Assembly (NCBI GenBank): GCA_965213525.1
Contig: OZ243889.1
Coordinates: 2,108,001 to 2,172,000 of the forward strand
Length of the DNA stretch: 64,000 nt
Reading direction: 5' to 3'
Source of the DNA: G965213525 sp965213525
GTDB taxonomy: Bacteria > Actinomycetota > Acidimicrobiia > Acidimicrobiales > Poriferisodalaceae
The notes beneath the pieces are model-generated. The model made no database searches and was not told the origin of the DNA. It saw only the letters and a list, made by a program, of their open reading frames with translations. Below, one piece after another: positions 43,074-51,176 of the stretch. The translations under genes were made by a program, and so were the position numbers. Position 1 is the stretch's first letter, and each line of letters opens with the position of its first letter.

Positions 43074-43451
43074 ATGCCCACCGACGACGAGGACCTGCCC
43101 GGGACCCTGGAGCGTTCCCCGGACAAGGCCCAGCGCACCTACACCGAGACCCTCGACTCGGCCCGCGACCAGTACGACTCCGAGGAGCGGGCCCACCGCA
43201 CGGCCTGGTCGGCGGTCAAGCACAGCTTCGAGAAGGTGGGCGATCACTGGGAGGCCAAGGACCAGAGGGGCCCGTCCGATGACCGGGCGGCCAGCGATGA
43301 CCCGGACGAGGGCGAGACGGCCGGCGGGGTCGACGAGCGAGGCCACACCAAGGCCGAGCTCTACGAGCGGGCCAGGGACCTCGACATCAGCGGTCGCTCG
43401 TCGATGAACAAGCACGAGCTGGCCCGAGCCATCGCTTGCGCCCAGGACTGA
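43074..43451 (+). CDS. chaB: ChaB family protein with C-terminal Rho-N/SAP-like segment
   Basis: This 125-residue acidic protein has an N-terminal ChaB domain (LPGTLERSPDKAQRTYTETL, SEERAHRTAWSAVKHSFEKV) of about 60 residues. In E. coli ChaB is tied to cation transport regulation. An acidic linker follows, then a small C-terminal helix-extended-loop segment (TKAELYERARDLDISGRSSM) similar to Rho N-terminal or SAP-like nucleic-acid-binding motifs. AGAGGAGCACG precedes the ATG. The function in actinobacteria is unclear. Confidence 0.85.
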   Translation: MPTDDEDLPGTLERSPDKAQRTYTETLDSARDQYDSEERAHRTAWSAVKHSFEKVGDHWEAKDQRGPSDDRAASDDPDEGETAGGVDERGHTKAELYERARDLDISGRSSMNKHELARAIACAQD

Positions 43452-43507
43452 GCAGACCTCCCTCCCGCCCTCGACGACCCGAGCGGCCGACGGGGCGGGC
43501 GGGTCGC

Positions 43508-43528
43508 CGTCCCGGCCGAACCGGGACG
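43508..43528. terminator. Perfect 8-bp hairpin between convergent genes
   Basis: CGTCCCGG and CCGGGACG arms flank the loop CCGAA. It is well placed between the ChaB gene and the convergent isocitrate dehydrogenase gene, as a bidirectional terminator without a clear T tract. Confidence 0.5.
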
Positions 43529-43545
43529 AACGGCCCGGCGGCTCG

Positions 43546-45024
43546 CTACTGGCCCTGGGCCACCGAGAAGCCGGCCTCGCCGTCGAAGGTGTAGAGGTGC
43601 TCGGTCTTGATGACGTCGACCCCGGCGTCGACCAGGCGGCCGAGCAGATCGACGACCGCACGGGGGTTGACCGCCACGTCGCCGGCGACGGTCGTGAACC
43701 GGCACCGCCAGTGATCGGTGCGAAACGTCTCGGGCATGCCCTCGGGCCACACCATGACGCCACGGTTGGTCATCATCTGCAGATCGAGGCCGTCGCCGGC
43801 CTGGCGGCGCAGCTCGGTGGCGAGGGTCTCGGGATCACGCCCGGCCTCATCCCAGTCGCAGAACACGTCGATGCCGACGAGCTGCTTGTCGACCGGGGCA
43901 GTCGGTGAGGACTCGGGCACCTTCACCCCGGCGCCGGCGTAGGACACCGGCTCGAGGGTGCTCGGCTGCTCGCCGAGGTGGGCGATCACGGCGTCGGTGA
44001 AGGCCCCGGTGCTCATCGGGTCGCCCTCGGCGACCGTCGAGGCCATGTCGGGCGTCCGCGCCCCCGACTCGAGCGTGGCCAGCCACGCGTTCTTGACGAG
44101 CTGAGCGGCGTCGGGCATGCCGATGTGGACCAGCATGTGCACCGCCGCCACCAGCAGGCCCGAGGGGTTGGCGACCCCCCGGCCGGCGATGTCGGGCGCC
44201 GAGCCGTGCACCGCTTCGAACATGGCGGCCGACTCACCGATGTTGGCCGATCCGGCCATGCCGATCGAACCGGAGAGCTCTGCGGCGATGTCAGAGATGA
44301 TGTCGCCGTAGAGGTTGAGCGTGACGACCACGTCGAAGCGCTCGGGCGCCACGGCCAGCCGGGCGGCGCCGATGTCGATGATCATGTGATCGCTCGTGAT
44401 GTCGGGGTACTCGGCGGCGATCTCGTCGAAGACCTTGTGGAACAGCCCGTCGGTCACCTTCATGATGTTGTCCTTGGTCATGCAGGTGACCTTGCGACGG
44501 CCATAGGCCCGGGCGTACTCGAAGGCGTAGCGCACGATGCGCTCGGTGCCGGGCCGGGTGATGAGCTTGAGGACCTGGGTGACCTCGGGGGTCTGGCGGT
44601 GCTCGATGCCGGCGTAGAGGTCCTCTTCGTTCTCCCGCACGACCACGACGTTCATGTCCGGGTGCGAGGACGAGACGAACGGTGAGAACGCCTTGGACTG
44701 GCGGACGTTGGCGAACAGGTTCAGCGACTTGCGCAGCGTGACGTTGCAGCTCTTGTACCCGCCGCCCTGGGGGGTGGTGATCGGGCCCTTCAACAGCACG
44801 CCGGTCTCACGGATCGCCGCCCAGGCGTCTTGGGGGACGCCGGAGGCGACTCCGTCGAGGTAGGCGCGCTCACCGATGACGACCTCCTCGACGGCCAGCG
44901 GGACCTGGGCGGCGTCGAGGATGCGCAGGACGGCCTCGGTGATCTCTGGCCCGACCCCATCACCGGGGGCGACGGCGATGCGGCGGGGCTCGGGGCGGGT
45001 ATCGGCGGTCGTGGGGGGCGTCAC
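43546..45024 (-). CDS. icd: NADP-type isocitrate dehydrogenase with C-terminal extension
   Basis: This oxidative decarboxylase has 492 residues. The catalytic core (about 10-345) belongs to the isocitrate/isopropylmalate dehydrogenase family. It has VAPGDGVGPEITEAVLRIL, substrate loop SCNVTLRKSLNLFANVR, VVVRENEEDLYAGIEH, and metal-binding LYGDIISDIAAELSGSIGM. AMFEAVHGSAPDIAGRGVAN completes it. The remaining 145 residues form a separate C-terminal domain (LVGIDVFCDWDEAGRDPETL onward) as in the extended isocitrate dehydrogenases of alphaproteobacteria and Thermus. GAGAGGACG precedes the GTG at 45024. Confidence 0.9.
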   Translation of the reverse strand: MTPPTTADTRPEPRRIAVAPGDGVGPEITEAVLRILDAAQVPLAVEEVVIGERAYLDGVASGVPQDAWAAIRETGVLLKGPITTPQGGGYKSCNVTLRKSLNLFANVRQSKAFSPFVSSSHPDMNVVVVRENEEDLYAGIEHRQTPEVTQVLKLITRPGTERIVRYAFEYARAYGRRKVTCMTKDNIMKVTDGLFHKVFDEIAAEYPDITSDHMIIDIGAARLAVAPERFDVVVTLNLYGDIISDIAAELSGSIGMAGSANIGESAAMFEAVHGSAPDIAGRGVANPSGLLVAAVHMLVHIGMPDAAQLVKNAWLATLESGARTPDMASTVAEGDPMSTGAFTDAVIAHLGEQPSTLEPVSYAGAGVKVPESSPTAPVDKQLVGIDVFCDWDEAGRDPETLATELRRQAGDGLDLQMMTNRGVMVWPEGMPETFRTDHWRCRFTTVAGDVAVNPRAVVDLLGRLVDAGVDVIKTEHLYTFDGEAGFSVAQGQ

Positions 45025-45130
45025 GGTCGTCCTCTCGCGGTTCGGTCCTGCGGCCAGTATGCAACCCGGCGCGGCGCGGTGACCCCAGGGGTCGGCTGGG
45101 ACCTCTGGTCGGCTCAGGCCCCTGCTCGGT

Positions 45131-46048
45131 TCAGGCCCCCGGGGCGGGGACCCCGACCCGGGCGACCTCGAGCCGGCCGGTCGTGGTGGCAGCCGCCTGA
45201 GCGGAGGAGGCCGTGGCCGCAGTGCAGGCGACCAGGGTGCGTCCGTCGTCACCACCGAGCGCGCAGGCGTAGGCCGGCTGGCCGGTCACCACCCGGTCGG
45301 TGACGGTACCGCCCTCGGTCACGCGCAGCACCCCGCTGCCGGTGGCGTCGGCGACCCAGATGCCGTCGGCGGCGTCGACGGCGATGCCGTCGGGGGCGAT
45401 GGCGCGACCGTCCTCGGTGCCGAGCGCGGCCCAGGTGCGCCGGTTGCGCAACGTGGCGTCGTCGCGCACGTCGAAGGCGGTGAGCTCGCTGCTGAAGGTC
45501 TGGGCGACGACGAGGGTGGTGCCGCCGCTCAGCAGAGCCATGCCGTTGGGGAAGGCAAGGCCGTTGACCACCGCGGTGGCGGTGCCGTCGGGCAGCACGA
45601 GGGCGAGCGACGCCGGCACCGGCCCGGGGGTGTCGAGCAGACCCTCGACGCCGTGGGTGGCCACCATGGCGTCGAGGTCGAAGCCGAAGTTGCCCACGTA
45701 GGCCCGCCCCTGGGCGTCGACGAGCATGTCGTTGCAGTGCCCCGTGGCGATGTGACCCAGCTCGGCGTGGGTGACGAGCCTGCCGTCGGCCTCACGGCGC
45801 AGCACCCGGCGCGACCGCATCGCCACCACGAGCAGGCGGCCGTCGGGCAGCCACCCGAGACCGGAGGGTTGCTCGTCGCCGTCCAGCTCGACCTCGATGC
45901 GTCGGGTGCCATCGACGTCGACGCTCAGCACGTGGTGGGAGTAGAAGTCGCTCAACCAGAACCGTCGGTCGTGCCACCGGGGGCCCTCCCCGAAGTGCAG
46001 GCCCTCGACGAGCACCTCGGCGGCACGGGTGGTGACCTCAGCGACCAC
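45131..46048 (-). CDS. SMP-30/gluconolactonase-like beta-propeller enzyme
   Basis: This six-bladed propeller lactonase has 305 residues. The metal-site regions are visible: GLHFGEGPRWHDRRFWLSDF near the N-terminus, TGHCNDMLVDAQGRAYVGNFGF in the middle, and GLAFPNGMALLSGG with PDGIAVDAADGIWVAD later. These supply the Glu, Asn and Asp metal ligands of the family. It would open a sugar or other lactone in the cytoplasm, since no signal peptide is evident. The start is a GTG at 46048. It is on the same strand as the isocitrate dehydrogenase and the S8 protease. Confidence 0.88.
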   Translation of the reverse strand: MVAEVTTRAAEVLVEGLHFGEGPRWHDRRFWLSDFYSHHVLSVDVDGTRRIEVELDGDEQPSGLGWLPDGRLLVVAMRSRRVLRREADGRLVTHAELGHIATGHCNDMLVDAQGRAYVGNFGFDLDAMVATHGVEGLLDTPGPVPASLALVLPDGTATAVVNGLAFPNGMALLSGGTTLVVAQTFSSELTAFDVRDDATLRNRRTWAALGTEDGRAIAPDGIAVDAADGIWVADATGSGVLRVTEGGTVTDRVVTGQPAYACALGGDDGRTLVACTAATASSAQAAATTTGRLEVARVGVPAPGA

Positions 46049-46133
46049 GGGCGGCCCCCCCTCTCCTGCGTCACGACCACGCTAGCTGGCCCCGCCGTGG
46101 CGTCGTCCTGGCCGCATCGAGCGGCCGGACGAT

Positions 46134-46178
46134 CCCTCAGGCGACGTTCCCTCAGGCGACGTTCCCTCAGGCGACGTT
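46134..46178. repeat. Three perfect 15-base repeats across the S8 protease stop codon
   Basis: The unit CCCTCAGGCGACGTT occurs at 46134, 46149 and 46164. On the minus strand each copy carries AACGTCGCCTGA, which is the last codons and stop of the protease gene. The terminal segment has thus been triplicated downstream of the gene. Confidence 0.97.
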
Positions 46179-47663
46179 GACCACCGTGCCGAGGTGCGCC
46201 AGGCGCAGCAGCGCCGGGTGGTCGAGGACCTCCTCGACGGCGTCGGCCAGGGCGACGCGCATGCGGTCGGGGCTGTCGTGGGGGCGACGGGCGACGGCTC
46301 GGACGATGGCGCCGGCCACCGCAGGGGCGGCGAAGGACGTGCCGCTCCAGCGCACGAGCTGGGGACCGTTGCGGGCGGGCACGCCGGGCGCGAGCTCGAG
46401 GTCGTCGGGCGGGTCGGCGAGTGCGAGGTAGGGGTCGGGGATGACCGAGACGATGTCGACCCCCGGTGCACAGGCGTTGACCCACGGGCCGTAGTTGGTG
46501 AACGGGGCCGGACCGTGGGGGCCGAGGGCGGCGACGCCGATCACGTCGATGAGGGCGGCAGGGAACAGCGGACGGCACACCGCGTCGTTGCCGGCCGATG
46601 CGACCACGACCCAGCCGGCGTCGCGCAGGTCGGCGATGACGTTCGACGTGGCCGGGGGCGGGCGGTCGTCGAAGGTGTAGGCACCGAGGGAGATGTTGAT
46701 GACACCCGGCGTGGCGTCCTGGCCGACGGTGGCCCACCAGTCGGCGAGGGCTCGTCCGACGGTGGCGTCGGTCGAGACGCCGAAGCTCGTCATGACGCCG
46801 AGTTGCTCGACCGCCGATGCCGACGAGCACCGGCGGATGACGCCCTCGATGAACAGGTGGTGGCCGAAGACGGGATCGAGGGTGCCGTCGTCGTCGAGGT
46901 CACCGGCCACGGTCACCGAGGCCGGGATCGGTCCGAGATCAGCGATCTCGGCTCGCACGCTGCGCCCGATCTCGACCCGTCGGGCGAGGGCGTCGGCAGG
47001 ATCGCCGGCGCGCTCCCACGGGGTGGTGTCACAGACGAGCACCGGTACGTCCCCGTCGACGGGCATGGCCGGTACCGGGCCGTCGACGTAGCTCAGGCTG
47101 GAGTGACGTGGGGCCAGGAGGTCACGGGCCGCAGCACCCACCCCGTGACCGGGGCCGTCACAGCAACCGGTGCAGGCCTGCGCGCCGAGCGGCCCGGCAT
47201 GGGCCTGTGACGCCGGATGGGCCTGCGACGCCGGATGGGCCTGCGACGCCGGGTGGGCCTGTGACGCGGGGGCTGCGTACCAGGCCGGGGGTCGCGCCCC
47301 GGCAGCCATCAGGTGATCGGGAGCTGCGTCGAACCCCCGTCGGACCAGGCGCTCGGCGAGCCGCAGCAGCCGCTCCTCGGGCTCGACCTCCACCGCCAGC
47401 ACGGCGAACCCACGCCGGATCGCCGCAGCGGCGGGCGCCTCGTCGCGCCCCGTCGCATCGAGACCGGTCGCGGGCTCGACGATCGGCAGACGACCGTCGG
47501 TGAGCTCTGCCCAGGCCGACCCGAGCGCCTCCAGCTCGGCGGCTGACCGGACCGCCACCACGAGACGGTCGCGGCGGAACATCACCGGGCGCCCGCTGGC
47601 ATCGTCGGCGACCACGAACTGCGTCCACGGATCCGGTGAGATCGGCCCCTCGCGCTCGGGCAC
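46167..47663 (-). CDS. Cytoplasmic subtilisin-like (S8) serine protease, CHAT-island
   Basis: This is an S8-family protease of 498 residues with no signal peptide. The N-terminal region (1-205) is a non-catalytic domain, including a hexapeptide repeat (ASQAHP four times, about 133-156) and a CTGCC cluster. The catalytic parts are Asp212 (VLVCDTTP), His268 in GHHLFIEG, oxyanion Asn359 (ASAGND) and Ser443 (SGTSFAAP). The usual GHGTH block is altered to GHHLF, but the presumed catalytic His is kept. AGGGAGGACC before the GTG at 47663 matches the site used by the divergent CHAT gene. The two starts are 197 bases apart. A regulatory, intracellular protease partnered with the CHAT protein is inferred. 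Confidence 0.85.
   Translation of the reverse strand: MPEREGPISPDPWTQFVVADDASGRPVMFRRDRLVVAVRSAAELEALGSAWAELTDGRLPIVEPATGLDATGRDEAPAAAAIRRGFAVLAVEVEPEERLLRLAERLVRRGFDAAPDHLMAAGARPPAWYAAPASQAHPASQAHPASQAHPASQAHAGPLGAQACTGCCDGPGHGVGAAARDLLAPRHSSLSYVDGPVPAMPVDGDVPVLVCDTTPWERAGDPADALARRVEIGRSVRAEIADLGPIPASVTVAGDLDDDGTLDPVFGHHLFIEGVIRRCSSASAVEQLGVMTSFGVSTDATVGRALADWWATVGQDATPGVINISLGAYTFDDRPPPATSNVIADLRDAGWVVVASAGNDAVCRPLFPAALIDVIGVAALGPHGPAPFTNYGPWVNACAPGVDIVSVIPDPYLALADPPDDLELAPGVPARNGPQLVRWSGTSFAAPAVAGAIVRAVARRPHDSPDRMRVALADAVEEVLDHPALLRLAHLGTVVNVA
47201..47272. repeat. Four tandem 18-base repeats in the S8 protease gene
   Basis: Units at 47201, 47219, 47237 and 47255 share GGGCCTG(T/C)GACGCCGG. 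They stay in frame and encode the Ala-Ser-Gln-Ala-His-Pro repeats on the minus strand. Confidence 0.95.
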
Positions 47664-47776
47664 GTCGGTCCTCCCTTCGGGCACACGGCGACACCTGGCA
47701 GCCACTCGAACTGCCGCCCCGGGGAGTCTGACACCCCGTCGTCGCGACCACGACCGGTACGAGGACGCGACCCGAG

Positions 47777-47796
47777 CGGACCGTCGGTCCGACCGA
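47777..47796. promoter_or_regulatory. Overlapping palindromes in the divergent S8/CHAT control region
   Basis: CGGACCG-T-CGGTCCG (47777-47791) is a seven-base inverted repeat with a one-base centre. It overlaps a second one, TCGGTC-C-GACCGA (47784-47796). Together they give three half-sites of the same sequence in the 197-base gap between divergent starts. This is a good candidate operator, but no protein is assigned. Confidence 0.45.
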
Positions 47797-47860
47797 TCAT
47801 GATGTGGTGGTCGGCCCCGGTGACCCGCCGGGACCTCGGTCGGCCGCAGCAGGGAGGACC

Positions 47861-50608
47861 GTGCCAGACGACGACGGGGTCCTGACGCTGTGGCGGAGCG
47901 TCAAGGCGGATCCGACGGCGGCGCACGACTCCGCTCGGGCACTGCTCGAGGACCCCGGCGCCGATCCGGTCAGTCGAGCGTGGGCGCTCGCCACCTGCGG
48001 TCGGGCCGCCTTCGAGCTCGGGAACAACACAGAGGCGCTCAGGTACTACGCGGAGGCGGCGGCCGCCTCGCACGGCGACCAGCACCACCGCATCCAGGTC
48101 AGCCACGCCGCCGCGCTCGCCGCGGCGGGCCAGACGCCCGTCGCCATCGCCCTGCTCGAGGAGGTCGCACAGGTCGCGACGCCGGCGGCGGGGGCGCTGG
48201 CACGTTCGCAGCGGGCCCTGCTGCAGATCCACGCCGGGGAGGTCGAGCACGCGCTGGACGTCCTCAGCGAGGCGGTGCCGGTGCTCGAACAGCACCCGGC
48301 CGATCGCGACGCCGCAGCCCGGGCGCTGAGCAACGCCGGGTACTGCGAGCTGCTCCTCGGTCGACCCGAGCGGGCCACGGGTCCACTCGCTCGCGCCATC
48401 GACCTCGGACGCCAGGCCGGGGAGGCCACGCTCGTCGCCGGGTGCCTCCAGAACCTCGGGTACGCCGCCATGTTGCTCGGCGACCTCCCCCTCGCCCTTG
48501 AACGGCTGGAGGAGGCCCGCGCCCACTACCGAGCGATCGGCGACCCCGGGCGCAACCTCTCGACGCTCCTCGACGACCTCGCCGAGACCTACCGCATCGC
48601 CGGGCTGACCAGCGATGCGGTGGATGCTGCAGCAGCGGCGGTCGCCACGGTCACCGACGGAGGCAACGCCGAGAAGCTCACCGACGCCCGCTTCCGGCTG
48701 GCCCGCTGCCGCCTCGACCACGGCGACGCCGCCGGCGCCGTCGAGGCCGCCGCCCTGGCGGCCGAGGCGTTCACCGCCCAGCAGCGTCCCCGATGGGCCA
48801 CCCGGGCTCGTCTGCTCGCCCTCGAGGCCGCGGCGTCTGACGACGACGTCGATCCCCCCGACACCGGTGCGCTCCGTGATGACATCGACGCCCTGGAGCG
48901 CGCCGGGTGGCACGGCGAGGGTGTCGCCGCTCGCAACCGCCTCATCGAGGCGAGCGTGGACGCTGACACCGCGCACCGGTTCGTTCATCGCGACGCTCAG
49001 ACCCCCGACGACACGAGCACCCCGGTCGTGCACCGACTCGAGTGGCTGCTGCACGACGCCCACCGCCGGCGCCTCGACGCCGACGACCCGTCCCCGCCCC
49101 TGGACGAGGCCGCCCGCACCTTGCGCCGACACGCCGAACGGCTCGCTGACCCCGAGTTGCGAGCGGGCGCCGGGCGCCTGGCCGAGCGCTTCCGCCGCAT
49201 CGCCCTCGACCTCGTCCTCGATGGCCCTGCCCTCGACGGCCCTGCCCTCGACGGCAGGCGATCACGAGTTGGGGAGGTGGACGATCTGGCCGCAGCGGTC
49301 ATCGGCGCCGACGAGGCGTTCCGGGCGGTGTCGTTGACCCTGCCCCGGGCGTCGGCGCCCTCGCGACCAGAGGTGGCCGAGCTGTCTCGGCGGGTGCGTG
49401 ACCTCTCTCGCCGCCTCACCGAGGCGGAACACCCCGACCCCGCCCGGACCGCCGAGCTGCGCGCCGTCGAGCACGAGCTGCGCATGGCGTCGCTGCGCGC
49501 CTCGGTCACCGACCCCTGGCCCCGAAGAAGCGGCGGGGTCGGGTCCTCCGAACCGGCGCAGGTCACCCTCAGCGACATCCGCGAGCGCCTCGGTCCGCGC
49601 CGCCTCGTCGAGCTGGTCGTTCACCGGGGCGACGTGGTGGCCGTGGTCGTCGACGGCGAGGGCGGCGCCGACGTCCGCGCCGTCGGCCAGCTCGCGGCGC
49701 TCGCCGATCGAGCCGCATCGCTGCGGGCCGACCTGGCCCGCCTGTTGCGACCGGGCTTGTCGGCGTCGTCCCAGCAGCGCCGGTGGCAGGCCCTGCGCGC
49801 CGGGGGGGCCGGCCTCGGAGCCGAGCTGCTCGCCGGCGTCGAGCCCGACGGTCGGGGGCTGGTGGTGGCCGCCCCGGCTGCGCTCATCGGATCGCCGTGG
49901 TCGATCATCGTCGGTGACCGGGCCGAGACGGTCACGTTGTCACCGTCGGCCTCGGTGTGGTTGCGCCCCGGGGCGGCCGAGCTCGTCGACCCGATGGTCG
50001 GGGTCATCGTCGGACCCGGCCTCGAGCACGCCGAGGCGGAGGTCCAGCGACTCGTCGCCCACCACGGCGTCGACCGCCTCGCCCGGGCCGACACCGTCGG
50101 CGAGGCCCAGGAGGTGATCAGTGCCAGCGACGTCGTCCACGTCGTCGCCCACGGCACCTTCCGCCCCGACAGCCCCCGGTTCACCTCGCTGCGCCTCGCC
50201 GACGGCCCCTACTCCCTCGGCGACCTCGACGCCGTCGCCCAGGCGCCGACGCTCGTCACCTTCGCCGCCTGTGACATCGGGCGACACGTCGATGTCGGCG
50301 GCAGCGAGCTGCTCGGCGCCGTGCCGGGGTGGATCGCCGTCGGGGTGGCGACCGTGCTCGCCCCGGTGTGCGCCGTCGGCGACCAAGAGATGGCCGAGGT
50401 CACCGACGTCCTCCACGCCCACCTGGACGGCGGCCGCACCGCCGCCGAGGCGCTCGGAGCGACGGCCTCGTCGCTGGTCGACTCCCGCCCGGCGGTGCAG
50501 GCCACCGTCGCCTCGGTGCTGGCCGTCGGCGCCGATGGTCCCCGTGTATCTCGGACACCTCGTGGTGCTCTGAGCGATCGTGGGCCTGGCAGCGGAGACA
50601 ACCATTAG
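47861..50608 (+). CDS. TPR-CHAT caspase-like protease
   Basis: This 915-residue protein has an N-terminal TPR-like helical array (about 30-330). Units such as ALSNAGYCELLLGRPERATG and CLQNLGYAAMLLGDLPLALE lie within it. A helical middle region follows, then a C-terminal CHAT domain (about 590-900), a relative of caspases and separases. The catalytic dyad is intact: His764 in VVHVVAHGTFR and Cys804 in VTFAACDIG. CHAT proteases cleave partner proteins when a TPR-bound signal is sensed. AGGGAGGACC precedes the GTG at 47861. An ECF sigma factor gene starts five bases after the stop. The last 20 residues look unlike the domain, and a frameshift near 50535 is possible. Confidence 0.88.
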   Translation: MPDDDGVLTLWRSVKADPTAAHDSARALLEDPGADPVSRAWALATCGRAAFELGNNTEALRYYAEAAAASHGDQHHRIQVSHAAALAAAGQTPVAIALLEEVAQVATPAAGALARSQRALLQIHAGEVEHALDVLSEAVPVLEQHPADRDAAARALSNAGYCELLLGRPERATGPLARAIDLGRQAGEATLVAGCLQNLGYAAMLLGDLPLALERLEEARAHYRAIGDPGRNLSTLLDDLAETYRIAGLTSDAVDAAAAAVATVTDGGNAEKLTDARFRLARCRLDHGDAAGAVEAAALAAEAFTAQQRPRWATRARLLALEAAASDDDVDPPDTGALRDDIDALERAGWHGEGVAARNRLIEASVDADTAHRFVHRDAQTPDDTSTPVVHRLEWLLHDAHRRRLDADDPSPPLDEAARTLRRHAERLADPELRAGAGRLAERFRRIALDLVLDGPALDGPALDGRRSRVGEVDDLAAAVIGADEAFRAVSLTLPRASAPSRPEVAELSRRVRDLSRRLTEAEHPDPARTAELRAVEHELRMASLRASVTDPWPRRSGGVGSSEPAQVTLSDIRERLGPRRLVELVVHRGDVVAVVVDGEGGADVRAVGQLAALADRAASLRADLARLLRPGLSASSQQRRWQALRAGGAGLGAELLAGVEPDGRGLVVAAPAALIGSPWSIIVGDRAETVTLSPSASVWLRPGAAELVDPMVGVIVGPGLEHAEAEVQRLVAHHGVDRLARADTVGEAQEVISASDVVHVVAHGTFRPDSPRFTSLRLADGPYSLGDLDAVAQAPTLVTFAACDIGRHVDVGGSELLGAVPGWIAVGVATVLAPVCAVGDQEMAEVTDVLHAHLDGGRTAAEALGATASSLVDSRPAVQATVASVLAVGADGPRVSRTPRGALSDRGPGSGDNH

Positions 50609-50612
50609 CGTC

Positions 50613-51176
50613 GTGCGGGTGAGTGCGTCGGACGATCCCTGGCGACTCCGAGCGGCGTTGGCCGGCGAGGAAGCGGCCTGGGTGGGCATCGTCGAGGAGT
50701 TCGCCCCCACCGTGTGGCAGTGGGCCCGACGCCGGGGCCTCACCCACGACGAGGCGGCAGACGTGTCACAGACCGTCTGGTACCGCCTGAAGGACCGAGG
50801 TCACCTCATCGACGAACCCGATCGGTTGCCCGGGTGGTTGGCGACCACCACCGCCAGGGAGGCCCAGCGGGTGCGCCAGCGCCGGCAGCGGTGGGCGACG
50901 GTGCCGATCGGTGACGACGCCGAGGAGCACGCCCCGATCGACGTGGTCGAGCCCGGGCCGTCCCCCGACCAGACCGTCGCCGCCGCCGACCTGCGGGCCC
51001 GCCTGCGGGCCGCCTTCGAGACCCTTCGGCCGCGCTGTCGAGAGCTGTTGAGCCTGTGCTGGCCGGGCAACCTGTCCTACGTCGAGATCGCCGAGGCGCT
51101 CGACATGCCGGTGGGGTCGATCGGGCCGACCCGCCAGCGCTGCCTGGGCGAGCTGCGGGCCGTGGCGGGGGTGTGA
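50613..51176 (+). CDS. ECF-type sigma factor, CHAT-island
   Basis: This sigma-70 family factor has 187 residues. Region 2 runs FAPTVWQWARRRGLTHDEAA to VSQTVWYRLKDR and RLPGWLATTTAREAQRVRQR. Region 4 contains NLSYVEIAEALDMPVGSIGP followed by TRQRCLGELR. It starts five bases after the CHAT stop (GTG at 50613 or 50619). Its stop overlaps the next start (TGATG). No zinc-finger anti-sigma factor is present. The following gene product is the natural candidate for its regulator. Inference: it controls the local divergent promoters. Confidence 0.88.
   Translation: MRVSASDDPWRLRAALAGEEAAWVGIVEEFAPTVWQWARRRGLTHDEAADVSQTVWYRLKDRGHLIDEPDRLPGWLATTTAREAQRVRQRRQRWATVPIGDDAEEHAPIDVVEPGPSPDQTVAAADLRARLRAAFETLRPRCRELLSLCWPGNLSYVEIAEALDMPVGSIGPTRQRCLGELRAVAGV

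Noticed and set aside
46167..51176. Type III-E CRISPR (Craspase) locus
   Set aside because: TPR-CHAT and sigma genes are present but there is no gRAMP/Cas7-11, Csx30/31 or repeat array, so only the protease-sigma logic is comparable.
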